From NCBI GenBank assembly GCA_029582155.1, contig CM055902.1, positions 15,016,086 to 15,080,085 of the forward strand: DNA of 64,000 nt, read 5' to 3'. Below the pieces are notes generated by a model that was given only the letters and a program-made list of their open reading frames with translations, had not been told where the DNA came from and did no database searches. This document shows positions 13,726 to 27,346 of the stretch, in pieces; position 1 is the stretch's first letter; every line of letters starts with the position of its first letter. The stretch comes from Panopea generosa (Eukaryota; Mollusca; Bivalvia; Adapedonta; Hiatellidae). Made by a program: the position numbers and the translations under genes.

Positions 13726-14371
13726 CAAAAACAGTTTCTTCTTCTGGTATGTGTGCTTGTATCTCTGAAAGTTGACAAAGACTTAAGTTTCTGTTGACGA
13801 AACGTTTTGAATAGTGGAATTCCACAGCAGTGATCGTGTGGTAGAGCATCCGACTCACACGCAGGAGGAAAACCGTAACAGTAAAGACACTATTTTTGTA
13901 AATAATACTGATTAACACGTGCTTAAAAGTGTAAATGTTGTTGGAACGTTACTTCGAAAGTTATCTATGACATTCTGTCGAAAGGTCAAGCATTGAAATG
14001 TCATCAAGCAAAAGAGCAGAACAGTACTGATTAGAAACTCAAGAACACGTTCAATTTAACAGATCCTCATTATACGTTAAATTAAACATACTGATTTGAA
14101 ATCGTAATTTTTTTATATTAAACTAAAATATCGTCCTTCTTTGTTAATAGTAAAAATATTATCACATTTTCACGCAGCACCGTTATCGAAATTGGGTATG
14201 TACGTCCAGCGTTGATGAAATATTTATCGCATAAAAGTTATCGCATAGACACATCGAAATTAATAATAACAGTACAAATAATAATACAAATTATAATAAT
14301 ACAAATTGTAACAAGGTCTTGTATTACTTTATATAATTCCTTGATCAAATAATAAAATTTTTATAATACAG

Positions 14372-14460
14372 ATGATGATGATGCTGATGATGCTGATGAT
14401 GATGATGATGATGATTATGATGGTGGTGATGGTGATAGTGGTAGTTATAGTTACAGTAAT
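14372..14460. repeat. (GAT)n/(GGT)n microsatellite
   Basis: Run of gatgat triplets grading into ggtgat and then gttatag. Confidence 0.9.
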
Positions 14461-14546
14461 AAAAAGTATAAGGACAAAGAAAAACCGGGTTAAATATAGC
14501 CTGGGGCCATATTGTCCATACCACATATAGTTAGGTAATAATTATA

Positions 14547-14852
14547 TGGTCCGTGCAGTAGTCTAGTACTGATAGAGAGTCCTCCTCGCAAGCGAAAAGT
14601 CGTGAGTGCGATCCCTAACCGGATCATTTTAAGACTTTAATAATGGTACTAGAAGCTACCACGCTTGGCGCTCAGCAATTATAGGATAATTCTAGGTCTG
14701 GTCGGCCCGGAGTCGGTATAATGTGACTGGGACGGTTTCATGCCATGAGTGACAGCGCTAAGAAAAATGTCTTAAGCAATCTTAAATAGACACTATCGCG
14801 ATATGAACAAAACTATGTTGTTCAAAGTGTCGCTAAACCCTATACAGCAACA
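14547..14852 (+). mobile_element. SINE family B copy 1
   Basis: tRNA-derived head with tagtctagtactgatagag and gagtgcgatccc. The body has tggtactagaagct, cgctcagca, tctaggtctggtcggcccgg and tatcgcgatatga, and the end gtcgctaaaccctatacagc. The same body, inverted, lies at 60.7 and 63.5 kb. No clear target-site duplication remains, so this copy is older. Confidence 0.8.
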
Positions 14853-15858
14853 TTTACCCTTTCAATATATATGTAAGTAGCAAAATAACTCATTTTATCC
14901 CGTTAATGAAACCCTCATAAATACAAGTTATTTATATAAAATCTAGTCAATTAAGTAGTTATAAAATTACAAAAGAATATAGATGACAACAGGTCATCAA
15001 ACCTTTTTAATTGGCCGACCTATGTTGATACTGGGGTTAAAATGACATACCACATGCTTTGAACATATCTTGGGCCATATTTTATTGTTAACGCAGGAGA
15101 TTCTCGCAGCAGGTAGGCGTTGATTGACAGAGTTTGTATCGATGGCTTAATTACAAAGGATATGTCTATGTTTATATTAAACAACTATTTTCACTGGAAC
15201 TGTTAATTAATTAAAATGAATGAAATTGCTTAAACTGTCACACATACATTGTTAAAAGTATGTAACTAAGTCATTCTAGGATGGTTTTAAAACTAACAAA
15301 AGTATTACAAAAGTAATTGTAAATGCAAAAATTCTTTAATTCTTTAAATCGTTAAAAGAAATGCTCATCCCAAAAACCACAATTAAGCCTTTTCTGATAC
15401 TAAAAACTAAAAAATCGATTGTTGCTTTACCAAATCTGCCAATATAAATGCAATTATTGAACGATCAATCCACTTAATGTGACCCGTTATCGATCGATAG
15501 TAGCAACGGACATATAAAAGATAAATATTAATGAATTTTAATCTATTTTTTGGATATAAATGCTCCAATCGCTTCTCTTTTTCTACTTAAAACAATCCTA
15601 AATATATCAATTTGACCACCAAGAGGGGACCTCTTTGATCAAATGGTTATTTTGTCTAATGCACAAAAACATCTGATCGCCGAAGTCACGGGCTCGAGCT
15701 CAGTCCGTCCAAAATCTTTATATCAGAAAAGTTATCAGTTACTTGTGAAAAGTAATTTGTTCCGCTCAGATTTACTCGTGGGCCAATAAAATTTGATATG
15801 CATTTTACAACCTGTCACGTCTTAAAAACGGCGATAAACGCAATTAAAAATACCCCCT
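14853..15858. other. AT-rich intergenic stretch
   Basis: Nothing recognised apart from a weak tRNA-like trace near 15,640-15,710. Confidence 0.35.
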
Positions 15859-16062
15859 GGCCCCTGTTTCACCAACATATACTTAAATATATGTACTTAA
15901 AAATTTAAATCTACGAAACGCAGACAGGTGATTGTGATTTTAGACTAGTTCCAGTAAAATTGCAAATTGTTTCATTCATATCGATAATATAATTGATAAA
16001 TAACCAGTCAAAACTTAGTTAAGTTTTAAGGTATAATGTAAAGTTTTGGTGAAGCAGAAACC
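15859..16062. mobile_element. MITE-like element M2 with terminal inverted repeats
   Basis: Left end cccctgtttcaccaa and right end ttggtgaagcagaaacc are inverted copies with two or three mismatches. The internal part (ctagttccagtaaaa, gataaataaccagtcaaaac) recurs inverted at 54.8-55.2 kb. Transposase-free, so non-autonomous. Confidence 0.7.
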
Positions 16063-17088
16063 ACGGATAACTGGCACGCAGAAACGAGTTTTTTGTTTAA
16101 GCATTGAATCAATCGTTATTGTTATTTTGTGGTTACGGGTTGTTTAATACTGTGATTTAATGTTATGATAAGTATTGTTAATTGTTAAGTAGAGTGGTAT
16201 TGCTTAAGTAGAGTTTATTAGTTACAAGAATTTAATTTTCCCGTATTCAAGTTTATATTTAAGTACGAAAAACACATTACGATATATGCATCTATTAAAT
16301 ATTTTCTTATTTGATATGAGCGTTTGATATATATAATAATAATAATTTTGATTGAACAAGATGAAAAATTAATAGAATGAAAAAATAGTTTAAAAACTAT
16401 TATGAAATAAGAACTAGCATACGTATAGATAGCAGTATACGAATAGATAACTGTATAAAAAATGTTAAAATATTATAATAGAAAAAAATGTCATACGTTT
16501 AGATACCAATCAAAATGATTTAAAGTTAAAACAATTTACAATCAGAAATTATTGCTGAATCTTATTTGAGTTTATACTGTCTTAAGCGACTGGGTTTCTA
16601 TGAGAATGTTTCGATTTGTAAGGATATAATTACTAACTTTATAGCAGGAATAATTATGTCATATCAAAATTGAAATCACACCAGGAAATACCAGAGAAAT
16701 AAGTTATGTATCAGTGATTGGCATATCTTCTGTTTGACGAGAATTTAATTGTTGTTTTATTACTGCCAATTAACGTTTTTTCAGGCCTGGGCATAAGTGA
16801 TATAAGTGTAATTAAAATTACCTGATTACAGTTCAAGACTTCAATAAAATAAGAAGTTATATAGAATAGAGAAAAATATATTTGTTAATATATATTTTAT
16901 CATGAACAAGGGAGGAATGTTACATTATGGTGTATTCAGCGAAGGCTAACCATGTTTTTACTTATACATTTGACAGGCTAATGGAGATAATTTATAGCCT
17001 TAGTTTTAACATGTTGTATAGTTGACAGGTAGTTGTGTGGTATGATGGGAAAGTGGTTATGAGCCTTCATGATTAAGAAATTGACAAA
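16063..17088. other. AT-rich stretch before the retroelement fossil
   Basis: No coding signal. It may include worn 5' parts of the element, but no repeat matching its 3' flank was found. Confidence 0.35.
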
Positions 17089-19440
17089 TTGGGATGTAGC
17101 AATGAATTGACCAATTATAGATTAGTTTTTTATTCAGTCAGGATTGCAGTGGATTTGATAGGGCCAATTGCACCTATATTAGAAAAGGGGAATCGATACA
17201 TACTAACTGTAGTCGGTTATGCATCCAAGTGTCCTGAAGCAATTGCGATGCCAAGGATCGAGACAGAACGAGTGGCTGAAGCTCTACTAAATGTGTTTTT
17301 GAGAGTAGGCTTTACATCCGAGATATTAAGTGATAGAAGTACTCAATTTGCATCAGAATGATGGGAGAAGTGTGCAGACTGGTGTCACTTAAACAGTTGT
17401 TCACCACTCCATGCAATCCCAGATGTAATAGTTTGTGTGAACGAATGAACGGGGTTTTGAAAAGTATGCTGAATGAGTTGTGTCAAGAAAACCCGAAAGA
17501 CTGCGATAGATACTATCAGCAGTATTGGTTGCTTATAGAGAAATTCCCCAAGCAATCACAGGTTTTCACCGTTTGAACTATTGTATGGCTGAACAGTTAG
17601 AGGTCCCATGCAAGTTTTGAAAGAGCTATGAACAGATGAGTGTGAGATACTTGAAACAAGAAAGACGTTCCAATATGTGTAAGACCTAAGACATAAGTTG
17701 GAAGAGACTTGCAAAGTAGCTAGAGAAAGTTTGAACAAAGCGCACAGAAAGAGTACAAACATCACTTTGACAAGAAGGCACGAAACCGAAGTCTGAAGCA
17801 AGGTGATAAAGTTTTAATTTTTTACCAACAAATTATGATAAGCTGTTGCTCCAATGGAAAAGGCCTTTTGTAGTCATGTATGTGGTAAACAAGATGGATT
17901 ATAAGGTGAAAGTAAATGAAAAGGTTGGAACATACATGTACCACATAAACTTACTTAAGAAGTATGAGTAGAGAAAAGTAGCGGCCACAGTTTCAGTTAT
18001 AGAGGTATATGTGAATAGATGTTGTAGATGATGAGCATTTGTTGGAATTGGTAGAGAGTACGTGGAAAGTAACATAACGAGATGTTCAGATATGTGAGAA
18101 CTTGACACCGGAGCAGAGATCGCAAGTGCTTGAACTATTGCAGGACTATCAGGATAGTTTCACTGCAGTTCCTGGAACGAAAAGTTTAGATGAGAATAAG
18201 ATTAGTAAGACAATACATCATAACATATGCCAAGAGGTCTGAGATAGATGAAGAATTCGAAACCATGTTAAATTTTGGTGTCATAGAGTCGACTGTCTCA
18301 GACTATAATTCTCCGTGTTTGTTAGTCAAAAAGAAGGGCAATACAAACCGATTTTGTAATGATTATTGTGGTTTGAACATGGTTACAAAGTTCGACACTG
18401 AACCTATGGGTTATGTTGAAGACGTTTTGTCAAAGTTAGAAGGAGATAAATATCTTACCAAGATAGACTTGAGTAAAGGATATTGGCAAATACTTGTTGA
18501 AGAAAAGTCAAGACACCATCAGTTCGAAAGATGCCTTTCGATTAATTCTGATTAATTCTGGAGCTACATTTAATAGGATGATGACAAAATTATTGTCAGG
18601 CTCCAAAAGTGCAAATAACTATGTTGACGAAATACTTGGACATACGAAAACATCATTTTGAAATGTTAAAAGATCGGTTTTCGAGAGTTCGTGATGCAGG
18701 TCTGACCATACGGCTATCCAATTTTGTTATTGGAAACTCAGATATGGCATTCAAAGGGCACGTAGTCGGAAATGGCATGGTTATGGTGGAAAATGACAAG
18801 CTTGACAATATCAGATTGGCTGAACCCCCCCCCCGTTCCCCCCCCACCCCCCCCCCCCCCCCCCCAAATCGAAGAAACAATTAGAGCATTTCTTTGGTTG
18901 GCAGGCTATTATAAAAAAACATTCCATCATTTTCGACTGTTGCGACACCTCTAACAGACATACAAAAAAGGCCAGCCAAACAAAGTTATCTGGAAGCCTG
19001 ACCATGAACGATCGTTCCATACGTGAAATGACCTGTTAACGCAACGTCCAATATTGCGCTTACCAGACTTAAATAGACCGTTCTTACAGCAAAGCGATGC
19101 TTCTGGCAGCGGTGTTGGAGCTGCTTTATTGCAGCAGTTTGATAATGGCATGTTTCCTATCGCAAATACAAGTAAAAAATTGTTGCAAAGGGAGATGAAC
19201 TACTCTTTACTGAACGCGAATGCTTACGGATTGTGTTCGGAGTGAAGAAGTTTCAGAAGTACTTGTATGAAAGAGTTTATTCTTTAGACTGACCATGCAC
19301 CATTTTCATATATTCAGAAATGCAAAAATGAGAGTGGTAGAATCATACGTTGGGCATTATTTTTACAGAATTATAGATTAAAAAACGAAGCGATCAAGGG
19401 TTCAGACAATGTGTGTGCAGATTATTTAAGCAGACAGTGA
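17089..19440 (+). mobile_element. Fossil Ty3-type LTR retroelement pol region, Gmr1-like domain order
   Basis: Parts in order: integrase core (about 17.09-17.6 kb, recognisable by VDLIGPI and the F.SE..SD..TQF region), integrase C-terminal part (to about 17.95 kb), reverse transcriptase (about 18.19-18.9 kb, with TKIDLSKGYWQI) and RNase H (about 19.05-19.44 kb, with SDASGSGVGAALLQ). Ordinary Ty3 elements place integrase last; integrase first is known from the Gmr1 group of animals. No gag or protease was recognised. It is broken in several places and looks old. It is not a host gene. Confidence 0.8.
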
Positions 19441-19788
19441 CCACAATATAGTTGATGTAGTGCATACATTATTCAGTTTGTTTGAAAACAGCGAGTGTTT
19501 TTTCTAGAATAGTGGACTATAAAAATAATGTCGTTGTTTTATAGCATAAATGTCTGTATATAGCAATTATCATAACAAGAGGTAATAAACTCTATGTTTT
19601 TCGTTAGTATTGTACAATATTATTCCAAATATAAGATTTAAAATATAATTCATCATAAAAAGATAAATGATAAAATTATAACCAATGATTAAAATATTAA
19701 TCATGAATTGGACACCATTTTAAAATAGGTGTTTTCCTGAACATAAAGTCAGAGTTTTTTGGTACAGGTAAGGACGGTTTACAGCTTC

Positions 19789-20578
19789 GTAATAAAGCAA
19801 TATCATATTTAGCTAGTTTCTTTAGAAGTAAGTTGCAAGAAATCTGCTTGAGATTTTCAGCGTCAAAGTGTACTTGAAACCTCGAAGGAGCTTAATTGCG
19901 TTGGGTGGGGGAAGAGTTCATTGCGACAAAGATTATTTCTAGTGATAGGTTTTGGGAAGGCTTGTGTTTGAAACTCATAGTAATAATTCTTGTCGTGGAA
20001 CTGAGGATTGTTTAATGCACATTTGTTTAGTCCGATGTTTTAAGTTTGAAACCATTCTCAAATATATAAGATTAGTTTCGTACTTAAACTTGGTTTTGTT
20101 TTATGTGCTTAAGGTTAGTTTGAAGAGTTAGGTGAAACAGAATTCAAGCATATAAGTGTATTTTTATGCTGGAACTGAATAGTATTCCAAGCATACATTT
20201 TTGAGTTTGAAATAAGACTTAAACATATGCTGTCCAGACACGTTGTCTGAACAGCTGGTCTCATCATTTGAAATAGTGTTGAGCAACAGTTAGTCCAACA
20301 CTGCAGGGTTTGAAACATTATATTGAATATAGTTAATGAGTATGATCATTTCTCTGTATGATTTCTAAATATTAAAATCATTTTATTATTTTTGTTTGAA
20401 TTTTACTTATCATAAGGCAAAAAGCCTGAGGAAAATTAATATATTATATAGTTTGAACAAAATTGCCAACATAATTTAAATCTAGGCTTTTCACAGCTTA
20501 ATCCTGTAACGACATGGTCGTCTTACAGAAGATCCCGTTTTAAGTTCAAGATACTTACACTCAACATCTTGATATGTT
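19789..20578 (+). repeat. Dispersed repeat of about 0.79 kb, copy 1
   Basis: Matches the inverse of 61.62-62.36 kb along its length. Shared landmarks include ttttcagcgtcaaagtgtac, cagttagtccaacact, gcctgaggaaaat, cacagcttaatcc and ttcaagatacttacact. It starts about 350 bp past the fossil RNase H, so it could be that element's 3' long terminal repeat; no matching 5' copy was found. Confidence 0.75.
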
Positions 20579-20683
20579 TATTGTTTTAGTGCAGTGGGAG
20601 GCCATACAATTTTTAAATATATTTAAATTAGGACAATAAAACTAATATAAGGTTTCGAATATTTTTGACGAAATTTTCTATTT

Positions 20684-20820
20684 AAGGATTAAAAACCGAA
20701 TTTGAGTTTTCATCCGGTGATGAAAAACATTAGGCCCGTTTATGTGATTCTCGGCAACATTAAACTAACCTAATATTTTCCATCACCCGATGAAAACTCA
20801 AAATTCGGCTTTTAAATCTT
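20684..20820. mobile_element. Foldback (hairpin) element
   Basis: Arms of about 50 bp (ccgaatttgagttttcatc .. gatgaaaactcaaaattcgg) with a few mismatches flank a spacer of about 35 bp. Typical of a MITE or foldback element; no coding capacity. Confidence 0.75.
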
Positions 20821-22356
20821 ATATTTACATTATATTCTTCAGCTATTTTAGGAAAAAAATATTGCGTTGTTTTTGCCATTTTGATATTTAAAAAGCAAAC
20901 TATACACATTAAACCGAAAAGCAAAATTCATGAATGTAACGGCGACGTTGTCAACATACTGAATAAGTGCATGAATTTGTTGGACATTTTACGGCAAACG
21001 TCGCATGAAACTAATGACAACGTGACGTCTCACCAGCAAAATAAAAACGTGAAACCAATGAAATGCAAACTGGTACTTTTAAGCTCCGCCTAGCTGCAAG
21101 TGTTTTTCATTGGGAAATGAAATGCAGTAAATCTATAAAGTTCATTTAGACTGATTGCAGTGGGAATGTAAATATACTTAGAACATACCCATAGATATTC
21201 TTTTTCTATGTTCATTTTATGTTGTACGCAAATCTGTTGAGCACATACAACATTAGTATATGTGTGCTTTCAGTTATGAACAACATTTTTATTCAGCATA
21301 CTATTGATTTAATGGTGTTTCTAACTATTTTAAAATGGATGGAAGGACTATAACATAATATAGGAAATTTCGCAATCAAATAATGATAATGACAAAATAA
21401 AATATAACATAAACATGAGCATTTTGTTTGACTATTAAATGCTAGGAAATAAACATTTACAATATCTCTACAAAAAGTGTTTTCACTAAATATATTGGTT
21501 GTATTAATTCATAACTTTTATTTTGTTTAATAATATCATCGTCTATATTTATCGAAAAAATTATTTTTCTATCAACCATAGAACTTTATATTTTAATGCT
21601 CAGATAGAGCCACAGTTTGCAAAACGTGAAACATATTATAAATAAATATACGAAAAAAGTATAAAACTGCATATAGTATATAATGAAAGTCTAAATATTT
21701 CATAAAAGGCTGAATATTTTGTCTGTGAAATTTGTGAATTAAACTCTATTGTTCTGCAAAGGGGAATACTTCTGTAAAAAAAGTAAATAATACAGCCCGG
21801 CTATATTAAACTTCAAGGAGGCAATTAGTAATACATCCATCGTGTTGTGTTCCAGATAAAATAAAAACAGTTTGTATTTTGAAACCTAGAATAGAAATTA
21901 TTAAAGGTAGTTTTACAAAATGCATAATAATATTGAATTGTATTTCACTTAATAACAGAAACGTGTGGTCTTAAATAGCAGTTTAATCTGGATACCATGC
22001 AACTAAAATATAGCTTTATGTGTAGCCACCATTTATTGTTCTTCATTGTATGGTAAACAAATAAAGCATGCGTGTCACTCGGTGAAGGACTCAAATAAAA
22101 GTAGAAGTGAAACTTACACATATTATTGTTTGTCAACCTTTGCACTACAACAATATGATGAGAATAGTAGAGGTCATGTCGCATATGAGAATTACTTTTT
22201 CTGTTCAGTGTTTATACACTATTGGCAAAGTGGAAGTACTCGTTAAAAATCACGTATTCATACCCCAGTTTCAAAACATCATGATTTTTCAAAATCCACT
22301 AATCATATTCATACAAATTCTATCCAAAATACTGATATCTTCCGAATCAGGTCTTT
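20821..22356. other. AT-rich intergenic stretch
   Basis: No gene supported. The 70-codon frame at 20,881-21,093 shows no family feature. Confidence 0.35.
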
Positions 22357-22533
22357 TAACCACCAATGAAAAAAGCAGGGAATTCTATGTCTGTCCCACA
22401 ATTCATAGCAAGTGAAAGCTTACTAAATTATGACGTCATTCACACTTTCCCTGATGCATCTGACCAATCAGCATGCTCCTAACAATTGCTATTAGCGGAC
22501 CCAATCGGAAGAGCTGGGCTCGTTCTACAGACT
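22357..22533 (+). repeat. Dispersed repeat with CRE palindrome and CCAAT box, copy 1
   Basis: About 177 bp matching 54,870-55,050 in the same orientation. It holds tgacgtca and, 30 bp on, gaccaatcagc, both preserved in the two copies. Family unknown. Confidence 0.75.
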
Positions 22534-25500
22534 CATTCATACACGACAATGTTTTTTTATCATTGTGCTTAAGATGCATGTACAGCAATAATGTCATTTC
22601 ATTAAAAATGAGTATTTTAAAGAACAAAATATATTTATCACCACCATTACGCGAAAGCATTTGCCGGAAGATTTCCCTGTTTTCATTGTTGGTGCTATTT
22701 CTACGTGCTTAATAATAAGTATTTACGTAAATGTTAGTACATGTACTCATTTTATGAGCACCCTAAATTTCAATTCACCATTAATTTAAAAAAAGATTCT
22801 TCTAGTACACACAAGAGATGTGAAAATACTACACAGAAAGAGATTTGAAAACGAAACCTATTTAGCACTAGTGTATATCCTATACAGATGACGAAATAAA
22901 TAAGTTTATAAGATTCAGACGCCACCTCAAGTAAAATACTAGTATATGAATTTAAAATAAACATATCCGTGGCATAGTAAGTGCGTATGAATACATAACT
23001 AGTAAGTACGGTTCAAGGGGTTTTATCGAAGAATAAAAGTCTTAAGATAGTGACGTTAACCAATGGGAATGCTTCAAATATGTATTTGAAAGTGATATTG
23101 GAATTACTTACGAAAAATGTCCCTCTTAACCCTGTGTTGCGCTCTCATATTACTTCCTTTGTTGCGTTTCCATATCTCTTGAAATTGTTTAACATGCCGG
23201 TGCGGTGATCTTGACCTTTATAATCTGTATCTCCGGGTAATCATATTTAGGTCAAAGAATAAAAATCAACAGTTTGACGATTTACATGCAGCAATGAATA
23301 TAAGTTGGTGTCTTACATCACAGTCGGTTCAATATTAAAGACCCAACCAGGGTATAAAAGGGAAGTAACGGCTGTGGGAGTGTTTTCCCTTATTTTTCAA
23401 AACACATTCAGATCTGGGAGAGTCATTTTCAAATCTAAAATAAGTTCATGGATTGAAAAATTTGAAATTTGTCATGCAACATAGTCTTAATATTACTCAC
23501 AGTTTCTGAAAATTTCAGAATAAAATCTGTAATAATTTATTACTTATTGCTTTCAACAGACAATCAGTTACAGAGAAATTTGAATTTTGTGGGAGGAGCA
23601 AACTGGTCAATATTTGTGACCAATGTTTGTACTGGCATGCTGTAGCTCACATGACTGTATTTTATATATAATAGTTAAATACAAACTACAAATCATGCAA
23701 GACTTACCAAACTTTTAAATGATATCTTCTATTATCCTTTTTTTAATCACAAACAGTTGTATATCACCATATTTAATTGAATTATACAATTGTTCCTCTT
23801 CTTTATTAAAAAAAAATATGGTGCCACATGAATGAATCATTTTACATCACATGAAGCAGAAATGATAGTTTTAGATTCAAACTAAAGATAGTGTTTTCAC
23901 TAGGAATATCATGAATATATATATATATAAACGGCTTTTGTCAAATGGAAGCTTTTGAAAGTGACTTAAAATTACCAAATCAAAAACATTTCTTGTCTTT
24001 TTCTTAATTAACTATCAGTAAATTCTTAATTACAACTGATTTATTCATCACAATTTCTATTTAATGAAATTGAAGTGTTTTATCTCACTCCATGTATTAC
24101 ATTGTTATAACAGAAACCAACTTTTTAATGATTTTTTTTCACTTTTTATTTTGTTTTTGCTCTACCTTGACATTGTTCATAACCGCCACAATTTATAAAT
24201 GATAGTTAATACACATGCATGATAAAACACCAACATTAATTAAAGTTTATTATTAGCACAGTCTCTATCACTCAACTTTGTATCCAAGGTATGCTTAGAG
24301 GTATTGTGTTGAGAAAGACACCTTTTGCAATTTTTAATCACATCAACATTAGTTCAAGTCTAATTCCTAATATATTCAACAAAGTGTTGATTATTACTTT
24401 TTTATCATTAACATCCCAGTATTAATATAATATCAAAGTATGAATATAATTGCAAGTTATTATTTTCCGTCACTAAAAGTGACAAAAATATCAGCACATA
24501 ACACATCTATGTATTTTAATTTCCCTCCAAATCGTACAAAATGATTCATAATGGGCTATACAAACTTGAATAAAATGATTCTGGGCATATCTGTTAGATT
24601 GATTATAATGCTTGAATTTTGGTTTAAAATTAATAGGCACATATGTTCATGTACATAATTACTTTGATATCAATCAACAACATTATCACATCACTTAATA
24701 GTGTTGTTAAAACAGTAATTACCTGATAATGATTAATTAAAAACCCTGTAGTCCCTAATGCTAAAGTGGGATGTGATATTTACCCTAGAATCAACATTCC
24801 TGTATCAGTTACAATGTAAACCTTTAGCATTGTTTTACAAACATTTTGCTGTCTGCTATTATCACTGTTCTATTGTTAGACCATATTATACACTCCCAGT
24901 TGATAAAACACGCACAGAAGACTAATTAATATGCATCCGATAGTCTGATCGGATGCTGGGGCTTTAAATGCTAAAGTAGATCTAAATGATAATGTATGAT
25001 TAAATTGAACGATTGTATAATCCAACGATTTAGAGCACCCACCTTACACAGAAATACCATGACAAGCTGCTGTAAAGTTTAACGAGTCGTATCATTACCA
25101 ATGGCGGATCTTCTCTTTAAATGACCGGCGTACGCCCCGATCACTTTCAACTCCCACCTTTTATCAAATGTCCACTATGTTTCTACTGAAACACACAAGT
25201 GTCCGGTCAGATTTATGGTTGCGCCTCCTCAGTCCACCCCCTCTAAACTGATTACAATCCGTCAAGGAAATGCGTGTTATCAACAAACGTTAAAGTTATC
25301 AGTAAAAATATGTTTTAATTTTTCTTTTTGAAATATACATCAATTAGTAGAGTAGAGTATATAAACGATGTTTGATTGTTTTGGAGTAAGAATTATATTT
25401 CATTAAGTGATCATCAAAAGTCATATTCCCATGAGTGGCTTGCCATGAGTTGGAATATCATTTTTGGTGTTCACGACATGAGATATCATTTGATTTTACA

Positions 25501-25756
25501 CCTAAACCAACAAATCTTTTTTTTTTTAATGCATCTACATATGTTTTTGTTTCTTTTACCTCAATTCGCCATTAGATTTTAATGGGTTAATAAAAATACA
25601 TTTTTTTTAAATTAATATACAAGGACAAAAGAGATTTTTTTCATAATTTCACTGTTTATAACAGTTTATTACCATAAATAATCCACTGAAGAATATCTAT
25701 AATTCATCAAAAAGCATAAAATAAAATGGTAAGTTTTATAGTTCTTGGGTAACATA
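22534..25756. other. AT-rich intergenic stretch
   Basis: No gene or tandem array. A perfect 9 bp-arm hairpin (gcatccgat .. atcggatgc) lies at 24,933-24,956. Confidence 0.4.
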
Positions 25757-27147
25757 ATGACATTATAGACTCACTAATAGTATTATACACTCGTGAGTAG
25801 TATTATAGTCTCACTAATAGTATTATACACTCGTGAGTAGTATTATAGAATCACTAATAGTATTAAACACTTGTGAGTAGTATTATAGACTCACTAATTG
25901 TATTATACACTCGTGAGTAGTATTATAGACTCAATAATAGTATTATACACTCGTGAGTAGTATTATAGACTCACTAATAGTATTATACACTCGTGATTAG
26001 TATTATAGACTCAATAATAGTATTATACACTCGTTAGTAATATTATAGACTAACTAATAGTATAATACACTCGTGATTAGTATTATAGACTCAATAATAG
26101 TATTATACACCCGTTAGTAATATTATAGACTAACTAATAGTATAATACACTCTTGAGAGGTATTATAGACTCACTAATAGTATTATACACTCTTGAGGAG
26201 TATTATAGACTCACTAATAGTATTATACACTCATGCGTAGTATCATAGACTCACTAATAGTATTATACACTCATGAGTAGTATTATAGACTCACTAATAG
26301 TATTATACACTCTTAAGTAGTATTGTAGACTCACTTATATTATTATACACTCATGAGTAGTATTATAGACTCACTAATAGTATTATACACTCGTGAGTAG
26401 TATTATAGACTCACTAATAGTATTATACACTCGTGAATAACATTATAGACTCACTAATAGTATTTTACACTCGTGAGTAGTATTATAGACTCACTAATAG
26501 TATTATACACTCATGAGTAGTATTATAGAGTCACTAATAGTATTATACACTCGTGAGTAATATTATAGACTCACTAATAGTATTATACACTCTTGAGTAG
26601 TATTATAGACTCACTAATAGTATTATACATTCTTGAGTAGTATTATACACTTACTTATAGTATTATACACTCATGAGTAGTATTATAGAGTCACTAATAG
26701 TATTATACACTCGTGGGTAATATTAAAGACTCACTAATAGTATTATACACTCTTGAGTAGTATTATAGACTCACTAATAGTATTATACATTCTTGAGTAG
26801 TATTATACACTCACTTATAGTATTATACATTCATGCGTAGTATCATAGACTCACTAATAGTTTTATACCCTCTTGAGTAGTATCATAGACTCACTAATAG
26901 TATTATACACTCGTGAGTAGTTTTATAGACTCACTAATAGTATTATACACTCATGAGTAGTATTATAGACTCACTAATAGTATTATACACTCTTGAGTAG
27001 TATTATAGACTCACTAATAGTATTATACACTCGTGAGTATTATTATTGACTCACTAATAGAATTATACACACGTGAGTAGTATTATAGACTCACTAATAG
27101 TATTATACACTTATGAGTAGTATTATAGATTAACTAATAATATTATA
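25757..27147. repeat. 40 bp minisatellite, about 35 copies
   Basis: Unit tattatagactcactaatag + tattatacactcgtgagtag, that is, two related 20 bp halves. Copies differ by point changes at a few favoured sites (tcg/tca/tct before tgag). Not a CRISPR array, since there are no unique spacers. Confidence 0.95.
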
Positions 27148-27346
27148 CTAACACGAAGTGCCATTCTCTAAAGGAACTCAAGTTTTAAAGTTTAAAACGT
27201 TTTTGTTTCAAACAAATACCGTTGGGCTATAATGTGACATGACAAACTTATTAAATATAATCTTTTAATTGTATAGTAAGCACACAGAACCACTTAATGA
27301 CATAGCAAACACACAATTCATTGACAACATAGCAAACACAAATAAT

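Noticed and set aside
17089-19440. Host gene for an integrase or reverse transcriptase-like protein
   Set aside because: Domain order and decay fit a retroelement fossil; no host splice structure was seen.
20881-21093. Small 70-codon protein gene
   Set aside because: Lys/Asn/His-rich frame with no signal, domain, splice or context support.
25757-27147. CRISPR-like regular array
   Set aside because: Both halves of every 40 bp unit are repeats; there are no unique spacers and the genome is animal.
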